Shown here one piece after another: positions 16,951 to 24,408 of a DNA stretch of 50,270 nt (its first letter is position 1; every line of letters begins with the position of its first letter). The translations under genes and the position numbers were made by a program. Under the pieces are notes generated by a model that did no database searches, was not told the DNA's origin, and saw only the letters and a program-made list of their open reading frames with translations. Source of the stretch: a virus; the IMG/VR virus record IMGVR_UViG_3300015195_000008, positions 1 to 50,270 of that record. One strand, given 5' to 3'.

Positions 16951-18584
16951 TTCATTCCGAAATAACCTGCAGAGGAGTGCCCTGCCTTCTTTTCTTCGGG
17001 CCAGAGGGGGTCTTGAGGCTTGTTCAGCTCGAAAATGTCCTTCGTGTCCGGTATTCTCTGCCTCGCTTGGTACGTTCTGCCCTCGTGTTTGGCGAGAGAG
17101 TCGAGAATATCCTCATGCACAAGCTCGTTCGCGGCTGAGAAGTTGTCGATCTGTTCGATAAGCGACCTCTGGCTAGGCAAAACGTACAACCTGCCTGCCC
17201 GTACCCTTGGCTCGAGCATCTGAATGCGGGTGGACTTGTTCTGACCGCCCACTTTGTCCTCTTCGATAAGAACGCTCAGCCCCTTTTCTCTCAAGGCTCT
17301 CTGCAGCATGGGTATCCACAGGCCGTAACCGCCGACGTTCTCCACTATGATCTTCGTCGGTAGGTAGAACTGAATTTGAGCGATCATGCGCTCAAGTATG
17401 CCAGAGACGGAGTCCTTCCACCCGTCTGCTACGAGGGTCCACCAACGATCGGCGAAGTCCGTACCTACCACGGTTACGCCGTGAAAGTCGCTCTTGCGGG
17501 TAGGGTTCATGCCTGCCGGGTCCCATGCCATTGTGATGTTGACCGGGTACTGCTCTCCCGTAGGCAGGCGGATAATGTTCGTCTTGCCTATCTTAATGAG
17601 GGAGAAGTCCATGACGTTGACGTTTGAGATATCGAATACGCGATCTTCGTCGGCAACTGGTTTGTTCTCGTAGTTGGACGCGAACCTTCTTGCTCCGCCT
17701 TTACGGTTACGCATGCTCTCAAGGAAGTCGAACCCTTGTCCGACAGGGAAGAAGAGACCTTGAGGCCCGTCCCAACAGGAGCGAATGAACTTCTTGTAAC
17801 GCTCTTTTCCACCGTCTGAGACGCGCTTTTCATCGTCCTTAATGATCCGCCCGAATGCGTCATCAACATGCCACCGGGTACCTGTAACCATGAGCGTTCC
17901 GCGCGGGTCGAGCATAGACTGGAGGCTGTCGAGGTACTCAGCCGTAGCGTCCCGCTGCTCCTGCGTAACGACGTTCTTCTCGTTTACAAGATCGTCTGCG
18001 ATGATGAAGTCATAGTGAGTAGACGTTAAGTCGGAACCCAGGGACCCAGTATCGACGGTAGGCTCAATCAATGATAAGTTAGTTCTTTTTCCTACGGTGA
18101 TCTGAGAGTCAGACCATACAGCTTCGCGAAACTCAGGCTTCCACCCATACCCGTACTCCTCGAGGAACTCAGCGTTATGCGAGAAGTGATGCTTGATGAC
18201 TCGGAGACGGCCAGAGGACACCTTCTGCTTATGTGTGACCCAAAGAATACGTACGTCGGGGTTCTCCTTGATGACTCCGATACACGCGCCTACTAAGATG
18301 GATGACTTGAACGTGCCACGAGGCATGAGCATCATGTAGAGCTTCTGAATGTCACTGCGGAACTGGAAGTCTCCGATCGCCTCTTCAATGAAGATGCACG
18401 GCTCAGTATGCGTCTCTCGCTGTAGACCTATCCCTGAGCTGGAGGTCTCGTCGGACATGTTGAGGTAGTCGGTACATAGGGAAAAGAGCCACTCCGATTC
18501 GGAGGGCTCTTCATTGATATCTACGCCTTTATCTTCCTTGTTCCACCCTTCGGTGATTTTAAGAAGATCCTTACCGAATCCCAT
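16938..18584 (-). CDS. terL: Terminase large subunit
   Basis: 548 residues from ATG 18584; a TTG six codons upstream (18602) is an alternative. ATPase part: Walker A variant MPRGTFKSSI near residue 95, Walker B YDFIIADDL near 180, coupling motif MVTGTRWHVDD near 230. Nuclease part: TMAWDPAGMNP (first Asp), IIVENVGGYG, and HEDILDSLAKHEG near the end, as in RNase H-like terminase nucleases. It cuts and pumps concatemeric DNA into the prohead through the portal. No small subunit was recognised nearby. The start overlaps the MazG-like gene. Confidence 0.9.
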   Translation of the reverse strand: MGFGKDLLKITEGWNKEDKGVDINEEPSESEWLFSLCTDYLNMSDETSSSGIGLQRETHTEPCIFIEEAIGDFQFRSDIQKLYMMLMPRGTFKSSILVGACIGVIKENPDVRILWVTHKQKVSSGRLRVIKHHFSHNAEFLEEYGYGWKPEFREAVWSDSQITVGKRTNLSLIEPTVDTGSLGSDLTSTHYDFIIADDLVNEKNVVTQEQRDATAEYLDSLQSMLDPRGTLMVTGTRWHVDDAFGRIIKDDEKRVSDGGKERYKKFIRSCWDGPQGLFFPVGQGFDFLESMRNRKGGARRFASNYENKPVADEDRVFDISNVNVMDFSLIKIGKTNIIRLPTGEQYPVNITMAWDPAGMNPTRKSDFHGVTVVGTDFADRWWTLVADGWKDSVSGILERMIAQIQFYLPTKIIVENVGGYGLWIPMLQRALREKGLSVLIEEDKVGGQNKSTRIQMLEPRVRAGRLYVLPSQRSLIEQIDNFSAANELVHEDILDSLAKHEGRTYQARQRIPDTKDIFELNKPQDPLWPEEKKAGHSSAGYFGMNWKH

Positions 18585-18855
18585 CCTCTTCCAATCTTGC
18601 AACCCAAGAGACTGCTATCGCTGCTATTTGAACCAGTTCTTCCTTGAGGTTCGACTCGTCGAGTTCTTGAATCGCTCTAGCCACTTCTCCCACTTCTTCG
18701 GTTAGCATAGCCAGTCGGACAATCAGAGGACACTCCTTGTCGTATGCGATGTAGGTGAACTTGCCCTGCTGCTGGAGGTCTGTCTGCCGTCTGAGTTCAC
18801 AGTTCACGAGGAACTCTGCTCGTTCGATGTTAGCGGTGTACTTAAAGTTTTGCAT
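18571..18855 (-). CDS. MazG-like nucleotide pyrophosphohydrolase
   Basis: 94 residues. The motif LTEEVGEVARAIQ followed by EELVQIAAIAVSWVARL is the EExxE...ExxD-type helical core of the MazG/all-alpha NTP-PPase superfamily; the usual second-helix Asp is replaced in QIAAIA. Such phage proteins hydrolyse nucleotides or modulate (p)ppGpp levels. It overlaps the amidase stop and the terminase start, so it is part of the same transcript. Confidence 0.7.
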   Translation of the reverse strand: MQNFKYTANIERAEFLVNCELRRQTDLQQQGKFTYIAYDKECPLIVRLAMLTEEVGEVARAIQELDESNLKEELVQIAAIAVSWVARLEEDGIR

Positions 18856-19399
18856 GAAGGTTCTCCGTTACGTACTTCTTAACGAGAGGTATTAATTTGT
18901 AGAGTTGGTCTCCAGGACAAGCAGTGCTGTATGATGCAGTGTCGTGCGGATAAAAAAGCGGTGCAATGTCCCGGTGTCCGATGGTTCTTGCGATAGAGGG
19001 TATGTGTATATGAGACAAGACGGCAAGTCTATTGAGGGCGTCGAGCTGTGATCCAGTTGGCCTACCAGTGTATCCAGGATCGCTTGACTCGAAATTTCCG
19101 ATAAGACTGACTGCAACGCTCTGCTGATTTCTTCCGTAAGAAGCTGCGGATGACCATTCAATTGGGCGTCCCTGGAAAATTGTTCCCTGGGCGCTAATAA
19201 CCCAATTGTACGCGATAAACGCCATGCCTTTAGCGCGGTGTTCGGCATCAATGTCCAGAACAGTCTGATAAACCGGACCAGCCGTATGATGAACGATGAA
19301 GTCGGTGATATCCGATATTGATCGGACTGCATAATTTTCTCCTGGCTTAGGGTAAGAAGGAAGGGGCGCGACCGCCCCAAACATGTCAGGTTCTTGCAT
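18842..19399 (-). CDS. Endolysin: N-acetylmuramoyl-L-alanine amidase (Amidase_2/PGRP fold)
   Basis: 185 residues, single catalytic domain, no signal peptide. Zinc-site motifs: IVHHTAG near residue 38, IGHRDIAP near 143 and the TACPGD Cys near 162. The segment YNWVISAQGTIFQGRP is typical of the fold. It would cut the amide bond between muramic acid and the stem peptide at lysis. The small membrane-protein gene at 19822-20055 just upstream is a holin candidate. Confidence 0.88.
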   Translation of the reverse strand: MQEPDMFGAVAPLPSYPKPGENYAVRSISDITDFIVHHTAGPVYQTVLDIDAEHRAKGMAFIAYNWVISAQGTIFQGRPIEWSSAASYGRNQQSVAVSLIGNFESSDPGYTGRPTGSQLDALNRLAVLSHIHIPSIARTIGHRDIAPLFYPHDTASYSTACPGDQLYKLIPLVKKYVTENLHAKL

Positions 19400-19407
19400 A
19401 CTGTCTC

Positions 19408-19644
19408 CTACGCGAGAGAGATCGTGATCGCAGTGTTGCCGATCGTAGTTGAGAAAGGAAGGGCAGGACTGATCGCAAACGCTGCGATAGCGTTAAGGAG
19501 CTGAGACATACTCAGGAACTGGTGCTCTGCGGTATACGAGATCGTAACGAGATACTTGCTCTTACCTGCGTAGAACGAGAAGCTCGTCTTCTGACCGAGG
19601 AACATGAGGACAACGAAGAGCTGTGCTTTTTGGATGAAGTTCAT
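19408..19644 (-). CDS. Small protein of the lysis region
   Basis: 78 residues. The N-terminus has a moderately hydrophobic stretch (KAQLFVVLMFLG) and the C-terminus another (LLNAIAAFAISPAL). No family recognised. The start overlaps the upstream stop (ATGA). It lies between the amidase and the holin candidate, so a lysis role is possible but unproven. Confidence 0.6.
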   Translation of the reverse strand: MNFIQKAQLFVVLMFLGQKTSFSFYAGKSKYLVTISYTAEHQFLSMSQLLNAIAAFAISPALPFSTTIGNTAITISLA

Positions 19645-19829
19645 AACGTGCCTTCTTTCAAATCTTGTAGCATTTTTTTGACTGCCGCTAAGGCAAGGGT
19701 TCTCTGAATGAGGTTGTCTTTACGCTCTTTGTCATGGTCTTTCGTCAGTTCGTTAAGGATAGCATCTACCATGAAGATGCACGACGAGAGCGTCATTTTT
19801 ACGTCTATCGGTTTGTGGAGATTATCCAT
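19641..19829 (-). CDS. Small helical hypothetical protein
   Basis: 62 residues from ATG 19829, chosen because it overlaps the end of the holin candidate. A 24-codon longer reading exists but would overlap that gene deeply. It is charged and helical (LTKDHDKERKDNLIQRTLAL). No family recognised. Confidence 0.6.
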   Translation of the reverse strand: MDNLHKPIDVKMTLSSCIFMVDAILNELTKDHDKERKDNLIQRTLALAAVKKMLQDLKEGTL

Positions 19830-20055
19830 GAGCGGGCGGGACTGAGGGAGGGGGAATCTCTGGGTCCGGGGGCTGTGTTTGGTAGATGTGTATGATCTCA
19901 CCAGCTATTGCTGATACCACGCTAATGATCGCGATCACCTTTGTTGCGTTGGGACCTAGGAGCTGTGTGATGCCCTGAGTGAAGGTAACGTCCGTAGCGA
20001 GGGCTGAGAGGCCTGCGAGACGGGCGAGGATGCCGAGGGCGTTAAGTTTACTCAT
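19822..20055 (-). CDS. Holin candidate
   Basis: 77 residues. One clear membrane segment (KVIAIISVVSAIAGEIIHIY, residues ~38-58) is preceded by a moderately hydrophobic N-terminal helix (ALGILARLAGLSALA). It has a Pro-rich cytoplasmic-type tail (PPDPEIPPPSVPP). The size, location beside the endolysin and topology fit a small phage holin. Homology is not established. Confidence 0.5.
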   Translation of the reverse strand: MSKLNALGILARLAGLSALATDVTFTQGITQLLGPNATKVIAIISVVSAIAGEIIHIYQTQPPDPEIPPPSVPPAHG

Positions 20056-20056
20056 A

Positions 20057-20221
20057 TCAAAGCCATTTCGTGTGCATGCGGATGAGGTACTTCTCTAAGA
20101 TGTTGTTGCATAGTTCTTGTACGCGCATCGAGATGTTAGGAGTTGATAAAAGAAGGGCGACAGTCTCCACAAGGACTCCGTACTCCGCTAGCTGCTCTGG
20201 GATTAGGTCTGTATCTTTCAT
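20057..20221 (-). CDS. Small hypothetical protein
   Basis: 54 residues, ATG 20221 preceded by AGGAGA at good spacing; the TGA is two bases from the next ATG. A mostly helical sequence with LVETVALLLSTPNIS in the middle. No family recognised. The ribosome-binding site and tight packing are the evidence that it is expressed. Confidence 0.6.
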   Translation of the reverse strand: MKDTDLIPEQLAEYGVLVETVALLLSTPNISMRVQELCNNILEKYLIRMHTKWL

Positions 20222-20229
20222 AGTTTCTC

Positions 20230-20649
20230 CTAAATAGGGACCGGGATGAGGTTATCTTCGACCTTTGCGAGGATTTCCCTCTCGTGAATGATGGCAATGG
20301 GCTGTTTTTCTCCTGGGATCATCGAATCTTCGTAGGTTACGAGGCGTTCCGCCCATCTCTCGTACATAATCAGGTCACCTGGGAAGAGGTTGAGGGCGTT
20401 GTTCGGGCTGCAAGCTAGGACGAATCCCCATATTCTAGCCCATAATTCGTTCAGCTTAACATAAAGCCCCCCTTCCGTGAAGCCTTGAGGCGAATACGGA
20501 CGTATAAGGTAAGTGTTTGGCCGGATGTCCATATCCCAGACCTTGGAATGATCTAGTTCATGGTGAATCAAGGCGCTATCGTCGAACTTTGGGTACTTCT
20601 CCCTAAAAGAACCGCGATCTGGTCGGCGTTTTGGTCTCTGGTGGATCAT
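20230..20649 (-). CDS. GroES-like (Cpn10) co-chaperonin-fold protein, diverged
   Basis: 139 residues. The core from ~residue 42 follows the Cpn10 order: IRPNTYLIRPYSPQGFTEGG (first strand and GG turn), a variable mobile-loop region, ALNLFPGDLIMYERWAERLV (GDxVxY-type strand) and IAIIHEREILAKVE (the xxxREDDILAVxE end). It has an unusual basic N-terminal extension of ~40 residues. It may cap the host chaperonin for folding capsid proteins. A second GroES-like gene lies at 21637-21936. Confidence 0.6.
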   Translation of the reverse strand: MIHQRPKRRPDRGSFREKYPKFDDSALIHHELDHSKVWDMDIRPNTYLIRPYSPQGFTEGGLYVKLNELWARIWGFVLACSPNNALNLFPGDLIMYERWAERLVTYEDSMIPGEKQPIAIIHEREILAKVEDNLIPVPI

Positions 20650-21298
20650 TTTTAACCTTCTTCTTGGCAGGTTCAGTGAGTTTCTTCTCGGGAGTTCTTG
20701 TTACCTCTGGGAAAACGGGGTACTGACGGAGTTCTTTGGCGAGGTACTCGAGGCCGTAGGCGTTCAGGGCCAGGAGGATAGCGTTTGGGAGGACTCCACT
20801 AATCTCCCACATCTGATATACCGGCAGTAGGTACTGGTTCGGTATGGTCAGTGAGACCGTAGTAGTTCCGTTAGGCTCATCCTTGAGCGCCCGGAACTTC
20901 GCGGCTGTCATGTGGAACTTCGTCCTGCTCCGTTTCTTCGTGTGCTGGAGGTCTGCGAGGTGCTGCGCGAACTTGGTAAGCTCTTCCGTGTTGATGTTCT
21001 TCCGTTCTGGGGAGGCGAACACCTTGATGAGATAACCCAAGCCGTCTGGGATAAGCTCTCGCTTTGCGAGTCTCTGCCTAATAGGAGCGTGCTGCCCGCC
21101 CTTCTTGATCTCGTGTCTCTGGGTCCTGTGTCTGACCAGTCCTTCGATGTGTCGGAACTCGTACTGACAGACCATGCAGCAGATGGGAGTCTTGTGGCAC
21201 TGGTTGCACATGCAGTGAATATCATGCTTCAGGTTACGGGAGGCTGCGATCTTCTCGTAGTAGTCGGGTTCTCTATCTAACGTGGTGAACTGCGGCAT
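20603..21298 (-). CDS. Protein with a classical C2H2 zinc finger
   Basis: 231 residues from ATG 21298 (a TTG four codons earlier is possible). Residues 41-62 fit the classical finger exactly: C41-x2-C44-x3-F48-x5-L54-x2-H57-x4-H62. More Cys (29, 31, 34, 40) precede it, so a second metal site is possible. The middle is helical, and the C-terminal ~45 residues are Lys/Pro-rich. Classical C2H2 spacing (12 between the pairs) is typical of eukaryotes; bacterial Ros-type fingers have 9. Likely a nucleic-acid-binding protein; target unknown. The GroES-like gene overlaps its end by 47 bases. Confidence 0.7.
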   Translation of the reverse strand: MPQFTTLDREPDYYEKIAASRNLKHDIHCMCNQCHKTPICCMVCQYEFRHIEGLVRHRTQRHEIKKGGQHAPIRQRLAKRELIPDGLGYLIKVFASPERKNINTEELTKFAQHLADLQHTKKRSRTKFHMTAAKFRALKDEPNGTTTVSLTIPNQYLLPVYQMWEISGVLPNAILLALNAYGLEYLAKELRQYPVFPEVTRTPEKKLTEPAKKKVKNDPPETKTPTRSRFF

Positions 21299-21392
21299 AC
21301 AACCACACAAACATTCCGGCTAGGCCCAATACCGAAGAGCACAATACTACGAAACATAATGCCTTGGCCTCATCGCTGTCGAAATTTGTCAT
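21273..21392 (-). CDS. Single-pass membrane mini-protein
   Basis: 39 residues: acidic N-terminus (MTNFDSDEAK), one membrane span (LCFVVLCSSVLGLAGMFVWL) and a short HHVR tail. ATG 21392 overlaps the ends of the two ORFs upstream, and its end overlaps the zinc-finger gene start. The ribosome-binding site is weak (GGAT). Class III holin-like or spanin-like roles are possible; nothing decides. Confidence 0.45.
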   Translation of the reverse strand: MTNFDSDEAKALCFVVLCSSVLGLAGMFVWLYAAVHHVR

Positions 21393-21564
21393 ATTCATCC
21401 GTCAAGTGCTTCCAAGCTATCTTGTGCTTGATGTTGAAGATCGTTGTGGTAGATATGTTGATCTGGCGGGCGAGCTTGCGATACGAGGTCTGGGAGTAGT
21501 AGATAGTTCTGACCTCCTCTTCGTTCAGTAGGCTCCTCCCGTGGTCTAGTCCGTTGACTTTCAA
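21370..21564 (-). CDS. Stand-alone HTH domain related to the C-terminus of the HNH endonuclease
   Basis: 64 residues, TTG start with GGGAGG six bases upstream. The sequence LNEEEVRTIYYSQTSYRKLA, then INISTTTIFNIKHKIAWKHL, lines up with LTEEQVLEIRNSPNSLATL...YRVSKPAISNIKHGLSWRHL at the end of the HNH protein (21937-22530). It is a helix-turn-helix DNA-binding module without a nuclease part, either a relic of a second homing endonuclease or a small regulator. Confidence 0.6.
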   Translation of the reverse strand: MKVNGLDHGRSLLNEEEVRTIYYSQTSYRKLARQINISTTTIFNIKHKIAWKHLTDEYDKFRQR

Positions 21565-21640
21565 GTTCGTCCTCCCACTCCTGATTGGCTTGGTTTAGAG
21601 GGTCGATGGGATCATACTCGAATCGGTGAGTAAACATCAA
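21395..21640 (-). CDS. Small ORF overlapping the HTH gene in another frame
   Basis: 81 residues (MMF start or ATG at 21637), coupled to the GroES-like stop by a TGATG overlap. The first ~28 residues (FEYDPIDPLNQANQEWEDE) look protein-like. The rest covers the HTH gene in another frame and looks like a shadow. One reading is that the first part was once fused to the HTH domain and a frameshift separated them. Confidence 0.35.
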   Translation of the reverse strand: MMFTHRFEYDPIDPLNQANQEWEDELESQRTRPREEPTERRGGQNYLLLPDLVSQARPPDQHIYHNDLQHQAQDSLEALDG

Positions 21641-21936
21641 TCTTTCCTCGAGACGGCCAGTACCGCTTCCTCTTTAATGATAAGGTAGTCCTTACCGCCG
21701 ATTCTCGCGAGACTGGAAGTCGTGTTCGAGTAGTAGATCTCGTCTCCCGGCTGAAGCTCCGAGGGCTCCTCAGTACCGTCGGAGAACTTGCGCGGGGGTC
21801 CTACTGAAATGACCGTTCCATGTCCCTCGTACTTCGATTGGTGGGGGTCTGAGGTCACGTAGAGGCCAGAGGATGTGACGGTCTGCTCTGGGAACTCTTC
21901 GATGAGTAGTTTACCTGGCATTACTGTGAGCTTCAT
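21637..21936 (-). CDS. GroES-like co-chaperonin
   Basis: 99 residues, close to the usual Cpn10 length. In order: MPGKLLIEEFPEQTVTSSGL (first strand and mobile-loop side), GHGTVISVGPP (xGxVxAVGxG), LQPGDEIYYSNTTSSLARIGG (GDxVxY, then G) and KDYLIIKEEAVLAV (EYLIxREDDILAV). The canonical order makes the family call good. It has a strong GGAG site overlapping the HNH gene end. It probably cooperates with the host GroEL in capsid folding. Confidence 0.75.
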   Translation of the reverse strand: MKLTVMPGKLLIEEFPEQTVTSSGLYVTSDPHQSKYEGHGTVISVGPPRKFSDGTEEPSELQPGDEIYYSNTTSSLARIGGKDYLIIKEEAVLAVSRKD

Positions 21937-22530
21937 TTAGTTCTCCTTGGGAAGAAGGTGCCGCCATGAGAGGCCGTGCTTGATGTTTGAGATCGCAGGC
22001 TTAGAGACTCTATAGATGTTTGAAAGGGTGGCAAGAGAATTGGGGGAGTTTCGTATCTCAAGGACCTGCTCCTCCGTAAGTTTCGACTGCCTACAATCAG
22101 AACCCTTCGGTGCGTTGGGGACATTCTCGGGGTAGTAGGCCGTGAAGCTCTCGAAGAGGTGGTCAGGGTTGAAGCAGAACTTGTTCTTGCAGCTCGTGTG
22201 GATGAACTTCTTCTTCTCTTTCCACCTCTTGTACTGCTCGTTCAGTACTCGTGCATCGAACTCCTGATCGTACATGTAGAACGCGAACCTCGAGAGCTGT
22301 ACCGTGAACAGTTTACCGTTCTGCGTAGCATGCAACGTAAGACGCTTCTTACCGCTCTTGAGTCCCCAACACGGAACCCCTTCCTCATCTGGGGTATGTT
22401 CTCGGACGTTCTCCAGGAACTTTAGAGCTAGGAGCATCCAAGTGTAGAGGTTAGGAAGGGGGTCCTCGCACTCTTTTATCCTCTCACTGAGCTTGTCGAT
22501 ATCTTCTCGGGTTACCTGATGGAGTTTCAT
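21937..22530 (-). CDS. HNH homing-type endonuclease with C-terminal HTH
   Basis: 197 residues, AGGAA site upstream. HNH core: FIHTSCKNKFCFNPDHLFE (residues ~108-126) with the paired Cys, Asn, Pro and His of the zinc/HNH motif. The C-terminal ~45 residues (KLTEEQVLEIR to ISNIKHGLSWRHL) are a NUMOD/AP2-neighbour type HTH. Free-standing HNH genes in phages are usually selfish mobile genes that cut alleles lacking them. The matching orphan HTH lies at 21370-21564. Confidence 0.8.
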   Translation of the reverse strand: MKLHQVTREDIDKLSERIKECEDPLPNLYTWMLLALKFLENVREHTPDEEGVPCWGLKSGKKRLTLHATQNGKLFTVQLSRFAFYMYDQEFDARVLNEQYKRWKEKKKFIHTSCKNKFCFNPDHLFESFTAYYPENVPNAPKGSDCRQSKLTEEQVLEIRNSPNSLATLSNIYRVSKPAISNIKHGLSWRHLLPKEN

Positions 22531-22539
22531 TTTTCGTTC

Positions 22540-23748
22540 CTATCTCGGAGTAGGCGGGTTCAACCAGACCCATTTATTAGCGAAGTCTACGTGCTTGGTA
22601 AGGTCAATCGTGTAGCGGTCTCCCGCCCAGTCGGGGTTCCCCCAGTGATTCTCAAAGGCGGTCAGAGGGGTGCAAGGCGATCCGTTGGAGGGGCACCCGG
22701 TTCCCATGAACGTGTATCCTGAACCGGATAAGGAGTAAGTTGGATCTGCCTCCACTTGGATCTGGAAGCCATTGTTACCGTTGGTATCGCCCAAGTAGCC
22801 GCCGTAGTCCGCTAAGGCATACACGAGGGCCTTCTCGTCTGCTCCGGGTATACCGAGAGCGTCGATCTGAGCATGCGTCATGTTGAGGCGTCCATAGGCT
22901 CCGTATGGGGCTCCTTGCCCATTGGGGCAGGTTGTATCGCTCGAGTTACGGTAGTTGCTTGGGTAGACGGTTACGTTTGAGGTACAGGGAGCTACGATGA
23001 AGAGCGCGTGTAGGACCTGCGGTGTAGAGTTCGCTATTTCAGGAGCACGGACAACACCTGCCCAGAGTGCGAACCCTGCACCAGTTGCAGCTCCTCCGAT
23101 GCCTTCGTCAGTCGTCTGCAGCTTGCCCGACTCGCCTGTAGCGATAGTGCCTCCATTAGGCGGGAAGTTCGTTACGAGCCATGAGTCCATTTCAATGAAC
23201 CCGTGGGTCGGGTCGCCTTCGTTGAGGTCGATCATGCCCATGTGCTCGTCTCCACCGCCTGCAGGCCTCGCGTACGAGGGGACATGGAGCCAGTTAGTTG
23301 GGCATGTGAACCACGTGAAGACGCAGCTTACGTTATGGGAAGGGTCTGAAGTAGTGGTTGAGATGTAGATGGGGTGCTGCCACTGGTTCACTTGGTTCGT
23401 GTAACCGAACGACAGGTGGTTAAAGAACTGCGTGGTTGAACGGTAGTACGCTTGCCATGTGGCCGAAGAGGGAGAGACTCCTGAGTTCTGCTGTGCGACA
23501 GTCCTGTTAAACGGGCTGTTGGCGGAGTACGGTGTACAGTTCGGCGGCATGGTCAGGGAGAGGGTGCAACCGGAACCGGCAACGGAGAGGGGTTGTATTT
23601 GGGAGACTGGAGCAGTGGTCGCTGGAGCAGTGGTCGCAAGAGGTTTGGGAGTCGTTGTAGCCTTGATCGTTTGCGCGTGTCGTGAGGCTCCCAGGGTAGT
23701 AAAGGCAAAGGCTAGAGCTACGAGAGTTGAAGTTGTTACGAGTCGCAT
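22540..23748 (-). CDS. Secreted protein of unknown function
   Basis: 402 residues, AAGGGG site. N-terminal signal peptide (RLVTTSTLVALAFAFTTLGA), then a Thr/Ala/Pro-rich linker (residues ~27-50) and a folded ~350-residue domain with six or more Cys. Features such as YSANSPFNR, GDEHMGMIDL, GGAATGAGFALWAGVVRAPEI, LHALFIVAPC, and DEKALVYALADYGGYLGD recall a family of secreted hypothetical proteins common in actinobacteria, but I cannot name the activity. It could be a secreted depolymerase or a cell-envelope modifier. A phage gene with this architecture is unusual. Confidence 0.65.
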   Translation of the reverse strand: MRLVTTSTLVALAFAFTTLGASRHAQTIKATTTPKPLATTAPATTAPVSQIQPLSVAGSGCTLSLTMPPNCTPYSANSPFNRTVAQQNSGVSPSSATWQAYYRSTTQFFNHLSFGYTNQVNQWQHPIYISTTTSDPSHNVSCVFTWFTCPTNWLHVPSYARPAGGGDEHMGMIDLNEGDPTHGFIEMDSWLVTNFPPNGGTIATGESGKLQTTDEGIGGAATGAGFALWAGVVRAPEIANSTPQVLHALFIVAPCTSNVTVYPSNYRNSSDTTCPNGQGAPYGAYGRLNMTHAQIDALGIPGADEKALVYALADYGGYLGDTNGNNGFQIQVEADPTYSLSGSGYTFMGTGCPSNGSPCTPLTAFENHWGNPDWAGDRYTIDLTKHVDFANKWVWLNPPTPR

Positions 23749-24140
23749 ATAGGCCCCTTCTTTTTCTTTATGTAGTTCTTTTTCTTCTTTATGTAGTCAG
23801 GATGTGTCGGATATACTACGGGTAGGGTGTAGCTCAGTAAGGACTTAGTATGTGCTTTGTTGAGTCTGTCGATTAAGTCGTTAATCTCTTCGTTAAGTTC
23901 GTCGATTAGGGTGTGCCTCTCTTTGAGGAGGAGGTCCACTTCAAACTCGGAGTAGAACCTCGGGTACTCTGCAGGCCGGGTCATCTTCTCTACTTCAAGA
24001 GCGAAGACTCTTGCTGCTTGGACGGGGACGTAGAATAGATCGGCTTCGTTGTTGTTCTGGTGGAGGCCGATCTGAACGAACTCATCACTCTTTCCATTCG
24101 GGTAGGGTAAGACTGTCATTCGCGAAACGTGCAAGGGCAT
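23736..24140 (-). CDS. Coiled-coil protein, first gene of the late arm
   Basis: 134 residues from ATG 24140 (GGAG ten bases upstream). Residues ~65-95 form a charged coiled coil (KERHTLIDELNEEINDLIDR). The C-terminus has the repeat NYIKKKKG/YIKKKKN. It overlaps the secreted-protein gene by 13 bases. No family recognised. Confidence 0.6.
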   Translation of the reverse strand: MPLHVSRMTVLPYPNGKSDEFVQIGLHQNNNEADLFYVPVQAARVFALEVEKMTRPAEYPRFYSEFEVDLLLKERHTLIDELNEEINDLIDRLNKAHTKSLLSYTLPVVYPTHPDYIKKKKNYIKKKKGPICDS

Positions 24141-24348
24141 TAGTTACGGTCTCCTTTTATTGAGTGCCTCATCGTATAGGTATTCCCCAGTCGGACAAGA
24201 GAGTCCTTCTCTCGTTGTAAAAGAAAGGACTTTAGTCTCTACAGAGGGTACAAAGGTCTAGTCATTCAGAAACGAGCTTCCCCCCTGCCCCCCATTGTAA
24301 AGTTTTTGTCTGACCCGCCCTAGGGGGGGTGGTCGGGACGGGCACAAG
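24141..24348. other. Non-coding gap between the accessory block and the late arm
   Basis: No gene seen. It should hold the promoter of the leftward late arm, but I find only weak boxes (TATACG at 24155-24160, leftward) and no good -35. It also has a short dyad around 24194-24217 (GAGAG/CTCTC) and a run of C and G at 24283-24338. Confidence 0.5.
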
Positions 24349-24379
24349 AAAAACCCCTGGCACCATGAGGTGTCAAGGG
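24349..24379 (-). terminator. Rho-independent terminator of the accessory block
   Basis: Leftward reading: CCCTTGACACC, loop TCAT, GGTGCCAGGGG, then TTTTT. The stem has 11 positions with one mismatch and one G-T pair, and the U tract follows directly. It lies 30 bases after the last small gene (24409). Confidence 0.75.
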
Positions 24380-24408
24380 TCTTGGTCAAGGCTTTACTTT
24401 GTTAAGTC

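Noticed and set aside
18892-19380. 162-residue leftward ORF over the amidase
   Set aside because: Alternate frame of the amidase gene, which has all catalytic motifs.
24310-24345. Second terminator in the C/G-rich run
   Set aside because: Pairing is poor and no clean stem with a T tract forms in either direction.
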